Assembly: GCF_014638355.1 (NCBI RefSeq)
Contig: NZ_BMFK01000002.1
Location: forward strand, 248,001 to 312,000
Length of the DNA: 64,000 bases
Direction: 5' to 3'
From: Priestia taiwanensis
GTDB taxonomy: Bacteria; Bacillota; Bacilli; Bacillales; Bacillaceae_G
Shown: piece by piece, positions 45,962-55,902 of the stretch
Position numbering within the stretch: the first letter of the stretch is position 1
Layout: each line of letters opens with the position of its first letter
Notes under the pieces: model-generated
Databases searched by the model: none
Seen by the model: the letters and a program-made list of their open reading frames with translations, nothing else
Told to the model about the DNA's origin: nothing
Made by a program: the position numbers and the translations under genes

Positions 45962-47920
45962 TTACTTATTACTTACAATGCTCGTGTATGAGCGAACTGT
46001 TAACACATAATATCCTAAATAAATAAAGCAATAAATAACTGAGCTAATTAAAATAGGCGTGACATCTGATAACCCGAAGATTACTTTCGCCGTATTTAAA
46101 GCAAACAGACTGTGTAAGACCGCAACTAACAGCGGTGCAACGAATATAAATGCAATTTGCTTTCCAATTGATTTTTTCATTTCTTTTCTTGTTACACCAA
46201 TCTTACGTAATACTTCGTAACTTCCTTTGTCCATCTCTGCTTCTGATAATTGTTTGAAGTAAATAATCGAACCTGTCGCTAATAAGAATACTAAACCAAG
46301 GAATGAACCGATAAAGATCATTAGACCTGAACCTTCAAGACCTTCACGATACATTGAATAGAAGTCTATTACCTCTACGCCCGTTAGCGTTTCTTTCATC
46401 TCTTTCGTTAAATCGGCACTTTCTTTTTGATTATCTACTTTAATGATACGGTGTGCCTCTTGTGTCCCTGTTTTTGTAGCTTCTGTATACATAGTATCTG
46501 GTAAAACAACAAGCATTGACATAAACTGAGGACCCGGTAAGACTGCTTGCTCCTTACGAATCATTTGCTTATGTTCCTTGCCATTTAACGTAAATACTGC
46601 AGCATGCCCTTCATAACTGAAATCAAATTCCTTGAATGCCTTTTCCATTTCTTCATTTAATTTAGGCTGTTCAGCTTTCACTAATACTGCTTCATTGTCT
46701 GATAATGAAGGCATATCTGTTATATCTAGTTTTTTGGCAATACGTTTATATTCACTCTGTGAAATAACATTAATTGTACGTTTATCTGCATGGGGATCGA
46801 CCATGTTTATCTCTTCTGGAGATTTAATATCCCCTTTAATATTCATACTGTTAATAGATAAATCAGCTTTAACCGGATGCTTGTCCTTGTATTTCGCTAA
46901 TACATCATCTACAGCCTTTTCATGTTTCACTTCTGTTGTCTTATAAGCATAACTTGTCGGCATACTCATTTCTACCATTTGACCTACGTTGAAATAAAGA
47001 GAAACAGAAATACCAATTGCACAAATTGTCACTGCACAAAGCGTTGCAATAGTCGCTAATGATGTTGCGTTTCCTTTAATACGGTATAGTAACTGTGATG
47101 TGCTAACCATATTCATACCATTGTAGAAGCTTCCTTTACGATTTCGCATGTAACGAAGAAGCATAACCGTTGAAAAATGGAACAGGATAAACGTCCCACC
47201 AACTGTTGTTACTAAAATAAGAATGGCTAACGTTAAAGGATCAAGACTTTTCGCTAACGATATAAAGTTATATGCGCAGTAATAACCAATCCCTACAGAG
47301 CTAAGACCAATAATCGCAAGTACAATTGAACCTTTTGGAATGGATTCCCCTTGCTTCTCTGCTTGGAATAATTCAATTAATTTAAAGCGATAAATTAAAA
47401 GATACCCTTGGAAAGACGTATATAAAATAATACAGAAAAATACTAATACTGTATTAAGAACCGCTTCAATTGGAACTTCAAATGAAATAGCTAAGTCAAC
47501 TCCCATTAAGTTTAATAACAACTTAATGAATAACGTAGATAGTCCAGAACCGATGACGATACCAATTGCTAATGCAATGAATCCCATTAATAAATTTTCA
47601 TAGCATAACATTTTTGCTATTTGACGTTTTTGTACCCCTAACAGTGAATATAATCCAACTTCTTTCTTACGCTTTCTTGTAAAGAAACCATTTGAATAGA
47701 TAATAAATATTGCAACAAATAGGATTAATAAGATACTAGATGTCGTAAAAGCACCCGATATTTTCTTTGATCCTTCCGCCGCCTTCTCAATTTGAGAATT
47801 ATACTGAATCGCTTTAAATGTATAGTAAATTACAATACTAAAGATCATGGAGAAGAAATAGAGGAAGTAACTTTTCATGTTACGCTTCATATTTCTTAAT
47901 GCTAACTTAGATAGCGTCAT
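45962..47920 (-). CDS. BceB-type ABC transporter permease (module 1)
   Basis: A 652-residue permease of the FtsX/BceB family, which removes or resists cell-wall-active peptides. The start is set at ATG 47920 (MTLSKLALRNMKRNMKSYFL), which has a GGAGG site 8 bases upstream. Hydrophobic segments: one at the N-terminus, three around residues 50-170, three around 195-315, a large extracellular domain (about 325-525) between helices, and three final helices. That topology is diagnostic of BceB. The start overlaps the ATPase gene by 14 bp. No two-component genes adjoin it; the BceRS pair 3 kb away (50975-52648) could control it, which is an inference. Confidence 0.9.
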   Translation of the reverse strand: MTLSKLALRNMKRNMKSYFLYFFSMIFSIVIYYTFKAIQYNSQIEKAAEGSKKISGAFTTSSILLILFVAIFIIYSNGFFTRKRKKEVGLYSLLGVQKRQIAKMLCYENLLMGFIALAIGIVIGSGLSTLFIKLLLNLMGVDLAISFEVPIEAVLNTVLVFFCIILYTSFQGYLLIYRFKLIELFQAEKQGESIPKGSIVLAIIGLSSVGIGYYCAYNFISLAKSLDPLTLAILILVTTVGGTFILFHFSTVMLLRYMRNRKGSFYNGMNMVSTSQLLYRIKGNATSLATIATLCAVTICAIGISVSLYFNVGQMVEMSMPTSYAYKTTEVKHEKAVDDVLAKYKDKHPVKADLSINSMNIKGDIKSPEEINMVDPHADKRTINVISQSEYKRIAKKLDITDMPSLSDNEAVLVKAEQPKLNEEMEKAFKEFDFSYEGHAAVFTLNGKEHKQMIRKEQAVLPGPQFMSMLVVLPDTMYTEATKTGTQEAHRIIKVDNQKESADLTKEMKETLTGVEVIDFYSMYREGLEGSGLMIFIGSFLGLVFLLATGSIIYFKQLSEAEMDKGSYEVLRKIGVTRKEMKKSIGKQIAFIFVAPLLVAVLHSLFALNTAKVIFGLSDVTPILISSVIYCFIYLGYYVLTVRSYTSIVSNK

Positions 47921-48674
47921 CCTTATTTCCTCCAATCTCTCCTAGCACAGCTAAAATTTCATTAAAGAATTGCTTACGTGTTAATCCATCTTTATACATC
48001 TCTTTAAATAACGTACCGTCTTTAATGAAGATAATTCGTTCACAATAGCTTGCTGCAAACGCATCGTGCGTTACCATAACAATTGTAGAGTCGTCTTGTT
48101 CATTTAATGCTTTTAACGAGTCTAATAAGTCTGTTGCAGATTTTGAATCTAAAGCACCTGTTGGTTCATCACCAAAAATAAGACTTGGTTTTGTAACAAG
48201 CGCACGTGATGCTGCACAGCGCTGTTTCTGTCCACCAGAAATTTGGTATGGATATTTTTCTAACATTCCTTCAATACCAAACTTCGTTGCAATTTCTTCT
48301 ACACGACGGTTAATTTCCCTTACTTTCACTTTCGATAACGCTAACGGTAATGCAATGTTTTCTCGTACCGTTAATGAATCAAGTAAATTATAATCTTGGA
48401 AGATAAACCCTAACTTTTCACGGCGGAAAGTTGCTAACTGTGCTTCTTTCATCTTCACAATACTTTGTCCATCAATTAAAATATCACCATCTGTTGCTGT
48501 ATCAATTGTAGAAATAATATTAAGAAGTGTTGTTTTCCCTGCTCCTGAAGGACCCATTACTCCAACAAATTCTCCTTCACTCACTTGTAAATCAACATTA
48601 TTTAAAGCTATATACTCATTCCCTTTTTTTCCGTATGTTTTCGAAACACCTTTTACGTCTAATACGTAGTTCAT
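47907..48674 (-). CDS. BceA-type ABC transporter ATP-binding protein (module 1)
   Basis: A 255-residue ATPase partner of the downstream permease. Walker A GPSGAGKTTLLN, Q-loop FIFQDYNLLDSLTV, signature SGGQKQRCAASRAL, Walker B LIFGDEPTGALDSKS, and H-loop MVTHD are all present. The EPTGALD and DYNLLDSL segments are those of antimicrobial-peptide (MacB/BceA) exporters. ATG follows GAGGAAAAG. First gene of the operon; the 3' end overlaps the permease start. Confidence 0.95.
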   Translation of the reverse strand: MNYVLDVKGVSKTYGKKGNEYIALNNVDLQVSEGEFVGVMGPSGAGKTTLLNIISTIDTATDGDILIDGQSIVKMKEAQLATFRREKLGFIFQDYNLLDSLTVRENIALPLALSKVKVREINRRVEEIATKFGIEGMLEKYPYQISGGQKQRCAASRALVTKPSLIFGDEPTGALDSKSATDLLDSLKALNEQDDSTIVMVTHDAFAASYCERIIFIKDGTLFKEMYKDGLTRKQFFNEILAVLGEIGGNKDDAI

Positions 48675-48816
48675 TTCTTTTCCTCACTTTCGTTATACGC
48701 AATTTCTTTGATGCCTTTATTGTAGGACAAAGAGTACATTGCCCCCATCTATTAACCTTACAGCTACATTACAATGTTGTAAGGTTGTTATATCTTTTCT
48801 TATATTCCCCACCTAT

Positions 48817-48859
48817 AACGAAAAAGACGCCCCTCATTGTGAGAAGCGCCTTCTTCGTT
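48817..48859 (-). terminator. Terminator of the PBP gene
   Basis: Arms AACGAAGAAGGCGC and GCGTCTTTTTCGTT (with small internal mismatches) on the minus strand. Confidence 0.8.
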
Positions 48860-48861
48860 TA

Positions 48862-50835
48862 TTATTTAGCAAATTGCTGTAATACATTTTTCACTTTTAC
48901 AGTTGGACTAACATTTTTACCTTTCGTATCTTCGATCATCATTGATACTAATACATTCGGTTTCGTTACGGAATAACCAACGAATAAACTATTTTCTTTG
49001 CCGTCTTCATTCGCTGACTTTTTCAGTTCAGCAGTACCCGTTTTCCCTGCAATATTTAATCCTTCTACTTTCGCTGCTTTACCTGTACCTTCGCTTTCAT
49101 TCACAACACCTAACAATCCTTTTTGGATAACATTTCTTGCATCTGCTGATACAACATCTGTTTTCCATGTACCTTTTTCAGTGTTTTGGAATAAAACTGG
49201 CTTCGGAATATTCCCTTCATTCACATAAGGTGTATATGTTAATGCTAAGTGTAATGTCGTCATTAACACTTCCCCTTGACCATATGCTGTATCTGCTAAT
49301 TGTTTCTCATTTTTGATTCCATCGTTTGCTAATTGAGATGCTTCAATACCGTATTCGAAATCAAATTCCTCTCCAAATCCGAATTTCTTCGCTTCGGTTT
49401 CAAACGTTTCTGTCCCTAACTCAAGTGCTTTTTGTGCGAAGTAAATGTTGTCCGAGTATACAAGGGCTTTATGCAGGTTCACACTGCTTATGTCTGATAC
49501 ACGCGTAACAGCATCACTTCCCCACGAACTACCTTTTGTCCATTTGTAACCTGAGATAGCTACCTCTTTGTTCGGGTCCAGCTTACCTGCATCTAACGCA
49601 ATCGCTGATGTAATTGGTTTGAATACAGACCCTGGTACATATGCATGTGCAAAGCGATTAAAGAATGGTTTTCGTTCATCCTTTGCTAACTCTTCTTGAT
49701 ACACTTTACGAGAACCTCGTAATAACTTATTTGGATCATATGCAGGGCTACTAACAAGCGCTAACACTTCACCTGTCGTTGGGTGCATTGCCGTAGTTGA
49801 ACTAGCGTCATTTTGCACTTCTTTGTAAATAGCAGACTGCATTTGTCCATCAAGTGTAAGGTGTAAGTCTTCTCCAGGTTGCGCTTTACGTTCGATAAGT
49901 GTATGCTTCACTTTCTTATCTGCACCGACAATTTGAATCTTACCACCGTTTTGCCCTCGTAATTTCTCTTCCGCAAGTTGCTCTAATCCTGCCTTACCAA
50001 TTGTATCCGTAGCAACATATCCTTTTCCTGCATTCTTCTCTAATTCTTCTTTCGTAATGTCACCAATATATCCAACAACATGTGCCGCGGCCTCTTCAAG
50101 CGGATATGTACGTACTTTTACAGTATTTGCTTTCACCCCTGGTGTTTGGATATATGTATCTACTGACTCACCAAGTGGAATAATCATAAATGGAACGAAC
50201 GAATCTTCTTTCACCCATTTTTGATCTAATTTCTTCTGTACATCCTCGACAGACATATTAAATAACTTCGCTACATTCGTAAGGTCGCTTCCTACTTTTC
50301 CAGGCACAAGACCTAACTCATACGCTTCTTGATTCACAGCTAACTCTTTATTATTGCGATCATAAATTTGACCACGCACTGCTTTCTCTGACTTAACTGA
50401 TATTGTGTCACCATCTGCCATCTCCGGGAAAATAAGCGATGGACTCCATTCTACAAGCCACTTCGCTTCTTTCTTTTCTCCTTCTTTGACAAGCTTCGCA
50501 CTATGTTTATACGAATACTCGCCAACGACCGTATCCATCTTCACTTCGTATCCATATTCATTTTTTTCTTCATTCTTATCATCCGTCGCTTGAATCTTTA
50601 TGTTACTTGCTCCGACACCTGAGAAAATTTTCTCATATTTCGTTACAAACTCATCTTTCGAAATTTTTCCTTGCGCGTCACTAGAAAGCAAAGCATACAT
50701 ATCTTCATACTTTCCTTCTTCCCATTTTGCAAGGTAGTCAGCCATCGCATCTTCTGGTTTCGCCTCTTTGCCACACCCTGTTACAAGTAGCATAAGCACA
50801 AACCCTACTACCATTACTAGCTTCTTTTTCAACAA
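48862..50835 (-). CDS. Class B penicillin-binding protein (PbpC/MecA-like), lipoprotein-type
   Basis: A 657-residue transpeptidase for peptidoglycan cross-linking. TTG at 50835 or 50832 follows GAGGGGGATA. The N-terminal signal ends in LLVTGCGK, a lipobox. Residues 30-140 are an NTF2-like MecA_N domain (YLAKWEEGKYEDMYALLSSD), then a dimerisation domain (VRGQIYDRNNKELAVNQE). The transpeptidase motifs are SVFKPIT (S-x-x-K, near residue 407), YSDNIYF (S-x-N), and KTGTAEL (KTG). The same domain order as B. subtilis PBP3 and S. aureus PBP2a suggests low beta-lactam affinity is possible, but this cannot be judged here. It lies between two antibiotic-peptide transporter modules. Confidence 0.94.
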   Translation of the reverse strand: MLKKKLVMVVGFVLMLLVTGCGKEAKPEDAMADYLAKWEEGKYEDMYALLSSDAQGKISKDEFVTKYEKIFSGVGASNIKIQATDDKNEEKNEYGYEVKMDTVVGEYSYKHSAKLVKEGEKKEAKWLVEWSPSLIFPEMADGDTISVKSEKAVRGQIYDRNNKELAVNQEAYELGLVPGKVGSDLTNVAKLFNMSVEDVQKKLDQKWVKEDSFVPFMIIPLGESVDTYIQTPGVKANTVKVRTYPLEEAAAHVVGYIGDITKEELEKNAGKGYVATDTIGKAGLEQLAEEKLRGQNGGKIQIVGADKKVKHTLIERKAQPGEDLHLTLDGQMQSAIYKEVQNDASSTTAMHPTTGEVLALVSSPAYDPNKLLRGSRKVYQEELAKDERKPFFNRFAHAYVPGSVFKPITSAIALDAGKLDPNKEVAISGYKWTKGSSWGSDAVTRVSDISSVNLHKALVYSDNIYFAQKALELGTETFETEAKKFGFGEEFDFEYGIEASQLANDGIKNEKQLADTAYGQGEVLMTTLHLALTYTPYVNEGNIPKPVLFQNTEKGTWKTDVVSADARNVIQKGLLGVVNESEGTGKAAKVEGLNIAGKTGTAELKKSANEDGKENSLFVGYSVTKPNVLVSMMIEDTKGKNVSPTVKVKNVLQQFAK

Positions 50836-50974
50836 TATCCCCCTCTTTCTCCCTCTATTATACTAAACATTGGAAAATATGGACAGGAAAGATGGCATGT
50901 TGCACTCTTTTTCACAATTAGTCATAATAACTAAGTAATACTACGTATATTTTTTCAAAGAAAAGAGGAACACC

Positions 50975-51670
50975 ATGTATAAAATTATGATTGTAGAAGA
51001 TGATCAAAGTATTGCAACACTCCTTAGCTCTCATATCGAGAAATATGGGTATGAAGCGATTGCTGTAGATAATTTCGAAACGGTATTTGAACAATTTGAA
51101 CAACAAGCTCCTCATCTTGTTTTATTGGACGTTAACTTACCAAAATTTGATGGCTACTATTGGTGCCGTAAAATACGTCAAATATCCACATGCCCAATTA
51201 TCTTTATTTCAGCCCGTGCTGGTGAAATGGAGCAAGTAATGGCCATTGAAAGTGGTGCTGATGATTATATTACAAAACCATTCTACTACGATGTAGTGAT
51301 GGCAAAAGTAAAGAGTCAATTACGACGTGTCTATGGAAGTTATGCACCAAGTATGGACGAGCGCCTTGTTGAACTAGAAGGATTAAAGCTATACCCTGAA
51401 CGACCAGAATTACACTTCCGTGACGAACAAATTTTATTAACAAAAAAAGAAGCAATTCTAGTGGAAGCTTTGCTATCGAAATATCCTAAAACAGCAACAC
51501 GTGACGCCTTACTATCAAAGTTATGGGACGATGAAAGTTTTGTAGAAGAAAACACGTTAAATGTAAATATTGCGCGCCTTCGCAAAAAATTCACAGATTT
51601 AGGAATGGAAGAAGCAATTGAGACTGTTCGCGGCCTTGGCTACCGATTAAACGTGACATGGAGAAGCTAA
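50975..51670 (+). CDS. BceR-type response regulator
   Basis: A 231-residue OmpR-family regulator. The receiver domain has the acidic pocket EDD (8-10), phosphoacceptor Asp52 in LLDVNLPKFDG, and lysine in DDYITKPFYYDV. The C-terminal winged helix has EENTLNVNIARLRKKFTD and ETVRGLGYRLN. ATG 50975 follows AAAGAGGAACACC. First gene of a four-gene operon with its kinase (3-bp gap), ABC ATPase and permease, the BceRSAB layout. It should activate the transporter genes when the transporter signals peptide antibiotic. Confidence 0.95.
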   Translation: MYKIMIVEDDQSIATLLSSHIEKYGYEAIAVDNFETVFEQFEQQAPHLVLLDVNLPKFDGYYWCRKIRQISTCPIIFISARAGEMEQVMAIESGADDYITKPFYYDVVMAKVKSQLRRVYGSYAPSMDERLVELEGLKLYPERPELHFRDEQILLTKKEAILVEALLSKYPKTATRDALLSKLWDDESFVEENTLNVNIARLRKKFTDLGMEEAIETVRGLGYRLNVTWRS

Positions 51671-51673
51671 CAG

Positions 51674-52648
51674 ATGAGACTATTTATTCGTGACCATCTA
51701 TCTTTTTTTGCTTTATATGTATGTAACTTTGGATTGTTATTTGTTCTCTACCATATAATTGATGGATTCCGCACAAATGTTATGTACTTTTTAGTTGTAA
51801 GTTTCTTTCTCTTTACATGTTTTCTTACATACCGATACATGAGCAATCGTCGTATGTATCAAATCCTTTCAAATGAACCAACCCGACCAGAAGATATATT
51901 GCTTCGCTATTCATATACACCATTATCAACAAGCTTTGAACAATTATTAAAGCAACAATATCGTCTCTTCCAACAAGAGATACAAGAGTATGAGATTAGG
52001 CAAGACGAACACCAAATGTTTATTAATCAATGGGTTCATCAAATGAAGACTCCTTTATCCGTTATCCAACTCATTCTTCAAGAACATGAAGATGAACCAC
52101 ACATAGAGAAAATGAAGCAAGAAGTAGAGAAATTACATAATGGCTTGAATACAGCATTATATATGGCCCGCCTTGATACATTCCATCATGATTTTCGAGC
52201 TGAATCCGTTCTAGTAAAACCACTAGTCAAAAAGAATATTAACGAGCTAAAAGAACTTTTCATTCGAAAACGAGTATTCCCGAGTATTGATATTGCCGAT
52301 GACTTAACTGTACCATCGGACGCAAAATGGTTAACATTTATTATTCATCAACTACTAACAAATGCAATTCGTTACTCAGGAGAAGGAAATAAAAAAGTAT
52401 ATATACGTGCCTATCCGTACCGTGAGCACACTGTACTCGAAGTACGAGATGAAGGAGTTGGTATTCCAAAAGCGGATATTAACCGGGTGTTTGATCCTTT
52501 TTACACAGGTGAGAATGGGAGGCGTTTTGGAGAGTCAACTGGAATGGGGCTCTATATTATTAAAAGTGTCTGTGAAAAATTAGGACATCAAATCGAATTA
52601 ACATCTAAAATTGGAGAAGGTACAACTGTGAAAATTACTTTTTACTAA
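51674..52648 (+). CDS. BceS-type intramembrane-sensing histidine kinase
   Basis: A 324-residue kinase with two N-terminal membrane helices (about 13-32 and 37-57) separated by only a few residues. This is the hallmark of kinases without an extracellular sensor that sense through their ABC transporter. The H-box is INQWVHQMKTPLSVIQLI (histidine near residue 123). ATPase boxes are N in HQLLTNAIRYS, G1 VRDEGVGIPKADINRVFDPF, and G2 STGMGLYIIK. It starts 3 bp after the regulator stop. Confidence 0.95.
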   Translation: MRLFIRDHLSFFALYVCNFGLLFVLYHIIDGFRTNVMYFLVVSFFLFTCFLTYRYMSNRRMYQILSNEPTRPEDILLRYSYTPLSTSFEQLLKQQYRLFQQEIQEYEIRQDEHQMFINQWVHQMKTPLSVIQLILQEHEDEPHIEKMKQEVEKLHNGLNTALYMARLDTFHHDFRAESVLVKPLVKKNINELKELFIRKRVFPSIDIADDLTVPSDAKWLTFIIHQLLTNAIRYSGEGNKKVYIRAYPYREHTVLEVRDEGVGIPKADINRVFDPFYTGENGRRFGESTGMGLYIIKSVCEKLGHQIELTSKIGEGTTVKITFY

Positions 52649-52677
52649 TGATAACTACGTAGAGAGGTATGAATAAG

Positions 52678-53463
52678 ATGAACACTTTACAACTACATCG
52701 TGTTTCAAAGATTTACGAAGGAAAAATAATGCATAAAGCATTAAAAAATATTAATCTTACTGTTAGCAACGGAGAGTTCGTTGCAATTATGGGACCATCT
52801 GGAAGCGGTAAATCAACACTATTAAATGTTATTTCTACCATTGACACACCAACAGCTGGAACTGTCACCATTAATGGGAAGAAACCACATGATTTACGTA
52901 AAGAAGAACTTGCTATATTTCGACGTAAAGAACTAGGTTTTGTCTTTCAAGATTTCAATTTATTAGACACATTAACAATCGGAGAGAATATCGTTCTGCC
53001 ATTAACATTAGATAGTACTCCAGTAAGGGACATGGATAAAAAACTACAAATCATTGCGCCAATACTAGGGATTGATTACCTATTAGACAAACGTACATTT
53101 GAAGTATCTGGCGGTCAAGCCCAGCGAGCTGCCATCGCTCGTGCGATTATTCACTCACCTTCCTTACTACTTGCGGATGAACCGACTGGAAACTTAGATT
53201 CCAAGTCTTCAAAAGATGTAATGGAGCTGTTCGAAACATTAAACGTACGTGATAACATTACAACACTTATGGTGACACATGATGCATTAGCTGCAAGTTA
53301 TTGCCAACGTGTTATTTTCATTAAGGACGGAGAACTATACAATGAAATTCATCGTGGAGATAACCGCCAACAATTTTACCAGCAAATTCTTAATATGCTC
53401 GCACTTCTAGGAGGAGAAAAACATGACATTTCGGCAGTTCGCTTATCGCAACATCACTCGTAA
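52678..53463 (+). CDS. BceA-type ABC transporter ATP-binding protein (module 2)
   Basis: A 261-residue ATPase. ATG 52678 is preferred because AGAGAGG lies 10 bases upstream; the ATG at 52669 overlaps that site. Walker A GPSGSGKSTLLN, Q-loop FVFQDFNLLDTLTI, signature VSGGQAQRAAIARAI, Walker B LLLADEPTGNLDSKS, and H-loop MVTHDALAASY are all intact. It shares the FNLLDTL and EPTGNLDSK segments with module 1 and other peptide-antibiotic exporters. The 3' end overlaps the permease gene by 41 bp. Confidence 0.95.
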   Translation: MNTLQLHRVSKIYEGKIMHKALKNINLTVSNGEFVAIMGPSGSGKSTLLNVISTIDTPTAGTVTINGKKPHDLRKEELAIFRRKELGFVFQDFNLLDTLTIGENIVLPLTLDSTPVRDMDKKLQIIAPILGIDYLLDKRTFEVSGGQAQRAAIARAIIHSPSLLLADEPTGNLDSKSSKDVMELFETLNVRDNITTLMVTHDALAASYCQRVIFIKDGELYNEIHRGDNRQQFYQQILNMLALLGGEKHDISAVRLSQHHS

Positions 53464-55312
53464 TACACGAGCGTATGCCGCTTACTTCTTAAGCAGTACA
53501 TTTTCTATTTTCATCTTTTTCTCCTTCGCTATTTGCATGTTTCATCCAAGTATGTATGTCAATCAAGATATTACACGTCACATCGAAGGCTCCTTACTAG
53601 CAGCCGAAGTAGCCATTGTTTTTTTCTCATTCTTTTTTATTCTGTATTCCATGAATGCATTTTTAAAAGTAAGAAGAAAAGAATTCGGGATACTTATCAT
53701 GCTTGGCATCTCAAGGAAACAATTAAACAGGTTACTCTTTATGGAAAATATGCTAATTGGAATTATCTCCATTGTCTGCGGAATATTAATAGGGTTATTA
53801 TTCTCTAACTTCTTCTTACAGCTACTAGGAATTGCTGTTTCAACGACAATGTTTTATTTCTATATCCCAATCAAGGCATATTGGGTAACTACTTGTACAT
53901 TTACACCGTTATTCTTAGTTTTATCTTTTCTTGTGCCACGCTCTATTCGGCAAACAAAAGTGTCACATCTCTTACGTCAGACGAGAGAGAAAAAGCATAC
54001 TATTTTCGTTTCTATTCTTTTATCTATCTTAGCATTTAGTTGTTTGTACAGAGGTTATTACCTTGCCTATACAGCGGCTTCCAGTATCCAAAATAATACA
54101 TTACTTTCGATTCTATTCTTCGTTTCGTTAGGGACATATTTATTATTTAGACAAGGGAGTATCTTCCTTCTATACTTATTGACGTTAAGACGCTCTTTCT
54201 ATATGCGAAAGACGAACATGATTTGGATATCAAACTTGTCTCACCGTCTACGTGACAACGCGATGATGCTATTTATCGTCACCATTTTATCTGCCATTTC
54301 TTTTACAGCAATCGCTTCGCTCTATTCTGTAAAAACAATTGAACAACAAGAACTTGAAATAAAACATCCATTTGCATTTACTTTTTATTATAAAGACACA
54401 GAAAACACAGAAGACACACACATGCTACAACAGCTAGAAAACGCCTTACAAAACGAATCATTTACATACGAACGGTTTGTAACACCATATATTAAGATAC
54501 CAGAAGAACAGCACACCCTTATTGTATTAGCAAATTCTGACTACAACCAACTATCTAATGCATTAAATAGACCTCTCATTTCCTTAGAAGAGAAAGAAGC
54601 TTATTTAGCTGCAATCTATCGTTATCTAGACATTATGAAAGAACCGTTCTTTAACCAGTCAACCGTTTCTTTTCCTATTTTGGATGCACCTCTTACTGTT
54701 ACTGGATTTACAAGTAAAGCCGTTCTCCCACATGGAATTGGAACCTACGTTATTCTCGTACATGATAATGTATTTACTGCATTACAAAAACATTATCCTA
54801 CCATGAATTTATATAATTACAACGTTCCCAACTGGCAATATACAGGGAAAATAGCTAGCACGATATATGCCACATACCCAGATTCTAGAGCTACCTTCAC
54901 TTCTGCTGCATATTGGTTCGATCAACAAAGTACTTCGTCGAATCTAATGTTGTATATTGGTACATTCATCGGGATTATTTTCTTCGTGGCAGCAGGAAGT
55001 TTTCTCTACTTCCGTCTATATACAGACTTGAACAAAGAGAAAGAAACATACTATAACATGAGCAAAATTGGGCTATCCTACAAAGAAATGAAAAAAGCAG
55101 CTACCGTACAAATTGCATTGCTATTCTTTGCGCCATTTCTACTTGCAACTGTTCATACCTTTTTTGCATTGCGAATACCAGAGCAATTACTTGAAGTATC
55201 GTTACTTGCTCCAACAATGACCGTACTTAGTATTTTTGGTATTCTACAAATAATTTATTTCTTTGTTCTTCGTTCTCTGTATATTCGTCATCTAGCCCGA
55301 TATATGGTATAA
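53423..55312 (+). CDS. BceB-type ABC transporter permease (module 2)
   Basis: A 629-residue permease with the same topology as module 1: about ten helices and one large extracellular loop (about 310-500), which binds or senses peptide antibiotics in this family. It begins MTFRQFAYRNITRNTRAYAA, and ATG 53423 follows GGAGGAGAAAAAC inside the ATPase gene, so it is coupled. The final helices hold FIGIIFFVAAGSFLYFRLYT and a DLNKEKETYYNMSKIGLSYKE loop seen in BceB proteins. It is followed by a strong terminator, closing the operon. Confidence 0.92.
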   Translation: MTFRQFAYRNITRNTRAYAAYFLSSTFSIFIFFSFAICMFHPSMYVNQDITRHIEGSLLAAEVAIVFFSFFFILYSMNAFLKVRRKEFGILIMLGISRKQLNRLLFMENMLIGIISIVCGILIGLLFSNFFLQLLGIAVSTTMFYFYIPIKAYWVTTCTFTPLFLVLSFLVPRSIRQTKVSHLLRQTREKKHTIFVSILLSILAFSCLYRGYYLAYTAASSIQNNTLLSILFFVSLGTYLLFRQGSIFLLYLLTLRRSFYMRKTNMIWISNLSHRLRDNAMMLFIVTILSAISFTAIASLYSVKTIEQQELEIKHPFAFTFYYKDTENTEDTHMLQQLENALQNESFTYERFVTPYIKIPEEQHTLIVLANSDYNQLSNALNRPLISLEEKEAYLAAIYRYLDIMKEPFFNQSTVSFPILDAPLTVTGFTSKAVLPHGIGTYVILVHDNVFTALQKHYPTMNLYNYNVPNWQYTGKIASTIYATYPDSRATFTSAAYWFDQQSTSSNLMLYIGTFIGIIFFVAAGSFLYFRLYTDLNKEKETYYNMSKIGLSYKEMKKAATVQIALLFFAPFLLATVHTFFALRIPEQLLEVSLLAPTMTVLSIFGILQIIYFFVLRSLYIRHLARYMV

Positions 55313-55321
55313 GTGCAAAGG

Positions 55322-55354
55322 AACACCTCCTCTCACGTGAAAGGAGGTGTTTTT
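55322..55354 (+). terminator. Terminator of the BceRSAB-type operon
   Basis: Arms AACACCTCCT and AGGAGGTGTT with a TTTTTG tail on the plus strand. Confidence 0.9.
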
Positions 55355-55359
55355 GCTTC

Positions 55360-55809
55360 TTATTTACTTTCTAATCGTTCTTTCCATTCCTCTGGCCATG
55401 ACATACTCTTCCCCGTTTTCTTCGATACGTTCACCATCGTACCACGTCCTACGAAACAAATTTTCCCTTGTTCATTTTTTGCCATGTAATGAAGATCAAC
55501 AGAAGAAGTACCGACACGCGCTGACTTTACGTATAGACGAAGCGACTCACCAAAGTACACTTGACGTATATAATCACACTGTAAATCTGCAACAACTGGC
55601 ATCATTTCAACTGACATCTTTACCCACTCTTGCATGAATTCCATATGCTTAAAATATTCGATACGTGCCTCTTCAAAATAAACAAACATTACAGTATTAT
55701 TCAAATGACCAAACATATCCGTCTCTGAGAAACGAACATTAATTGGGATTGAAAATGAAAATTCTTGTTCCCACTCTTCCATCTGATTAACATACGAAAT
55801 ACGACTCAT
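55360..55809 (-). CDS. ysmA: Acyl-CoA thioesterase-like protein YsmA (4HBT hot-dog fold)
   Basis: A 149-residue hot-dog fold protein of the 4HBT family. The active-site region FSETDMFGHLNNTVMFVYFE has the D-x-x-G-H-x-N-N pattern expected of such thioesterases (aspartate as acid/base). Length and position beside sdhB fit B. subtilis YsmA. ATG 55809 follows AAGGAGGAG. It is probably soluble and active on an unidentified acyl-CoA. It starts the conserved block running to uvrC and lies convergent to the BceRSAB-type operon. Confidence 0.88.
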   Translation of the reverse strand: MSRISYVNQMEEWEQEFSFSIPINVRFSETDMFGHLNNTVMFVYFEEARIEYFKHMEFMQEWVKMSVEMMPVVADLQCDYIRQVYFGESLRLYVKSARVGTSSVDLHYMAKNEQGKICFVGRGTMVNVSKKTGKSMSWPEEWKERLESK

Positions 55810-55853
55810 TGTTTCTCCTCCTTAAATTACTTCTATATCGCTTTATACACAGA

Positions 55854-55883
55854 GAAGCCCCTTCTACAAATAGAAGAGGCTTC
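55854..55883 (-). terminator. Hairpin after the sdh operon
   Basis: Arms GAAGCCCCTTCTA and TAGAAGAGGCTTC. The T-run is poor, but the position after sdhB supports a terminator. Confidence 0.65.
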
Positions 55884-55902
55884 CTAATCTTGTTGTTTTA
55901 CT

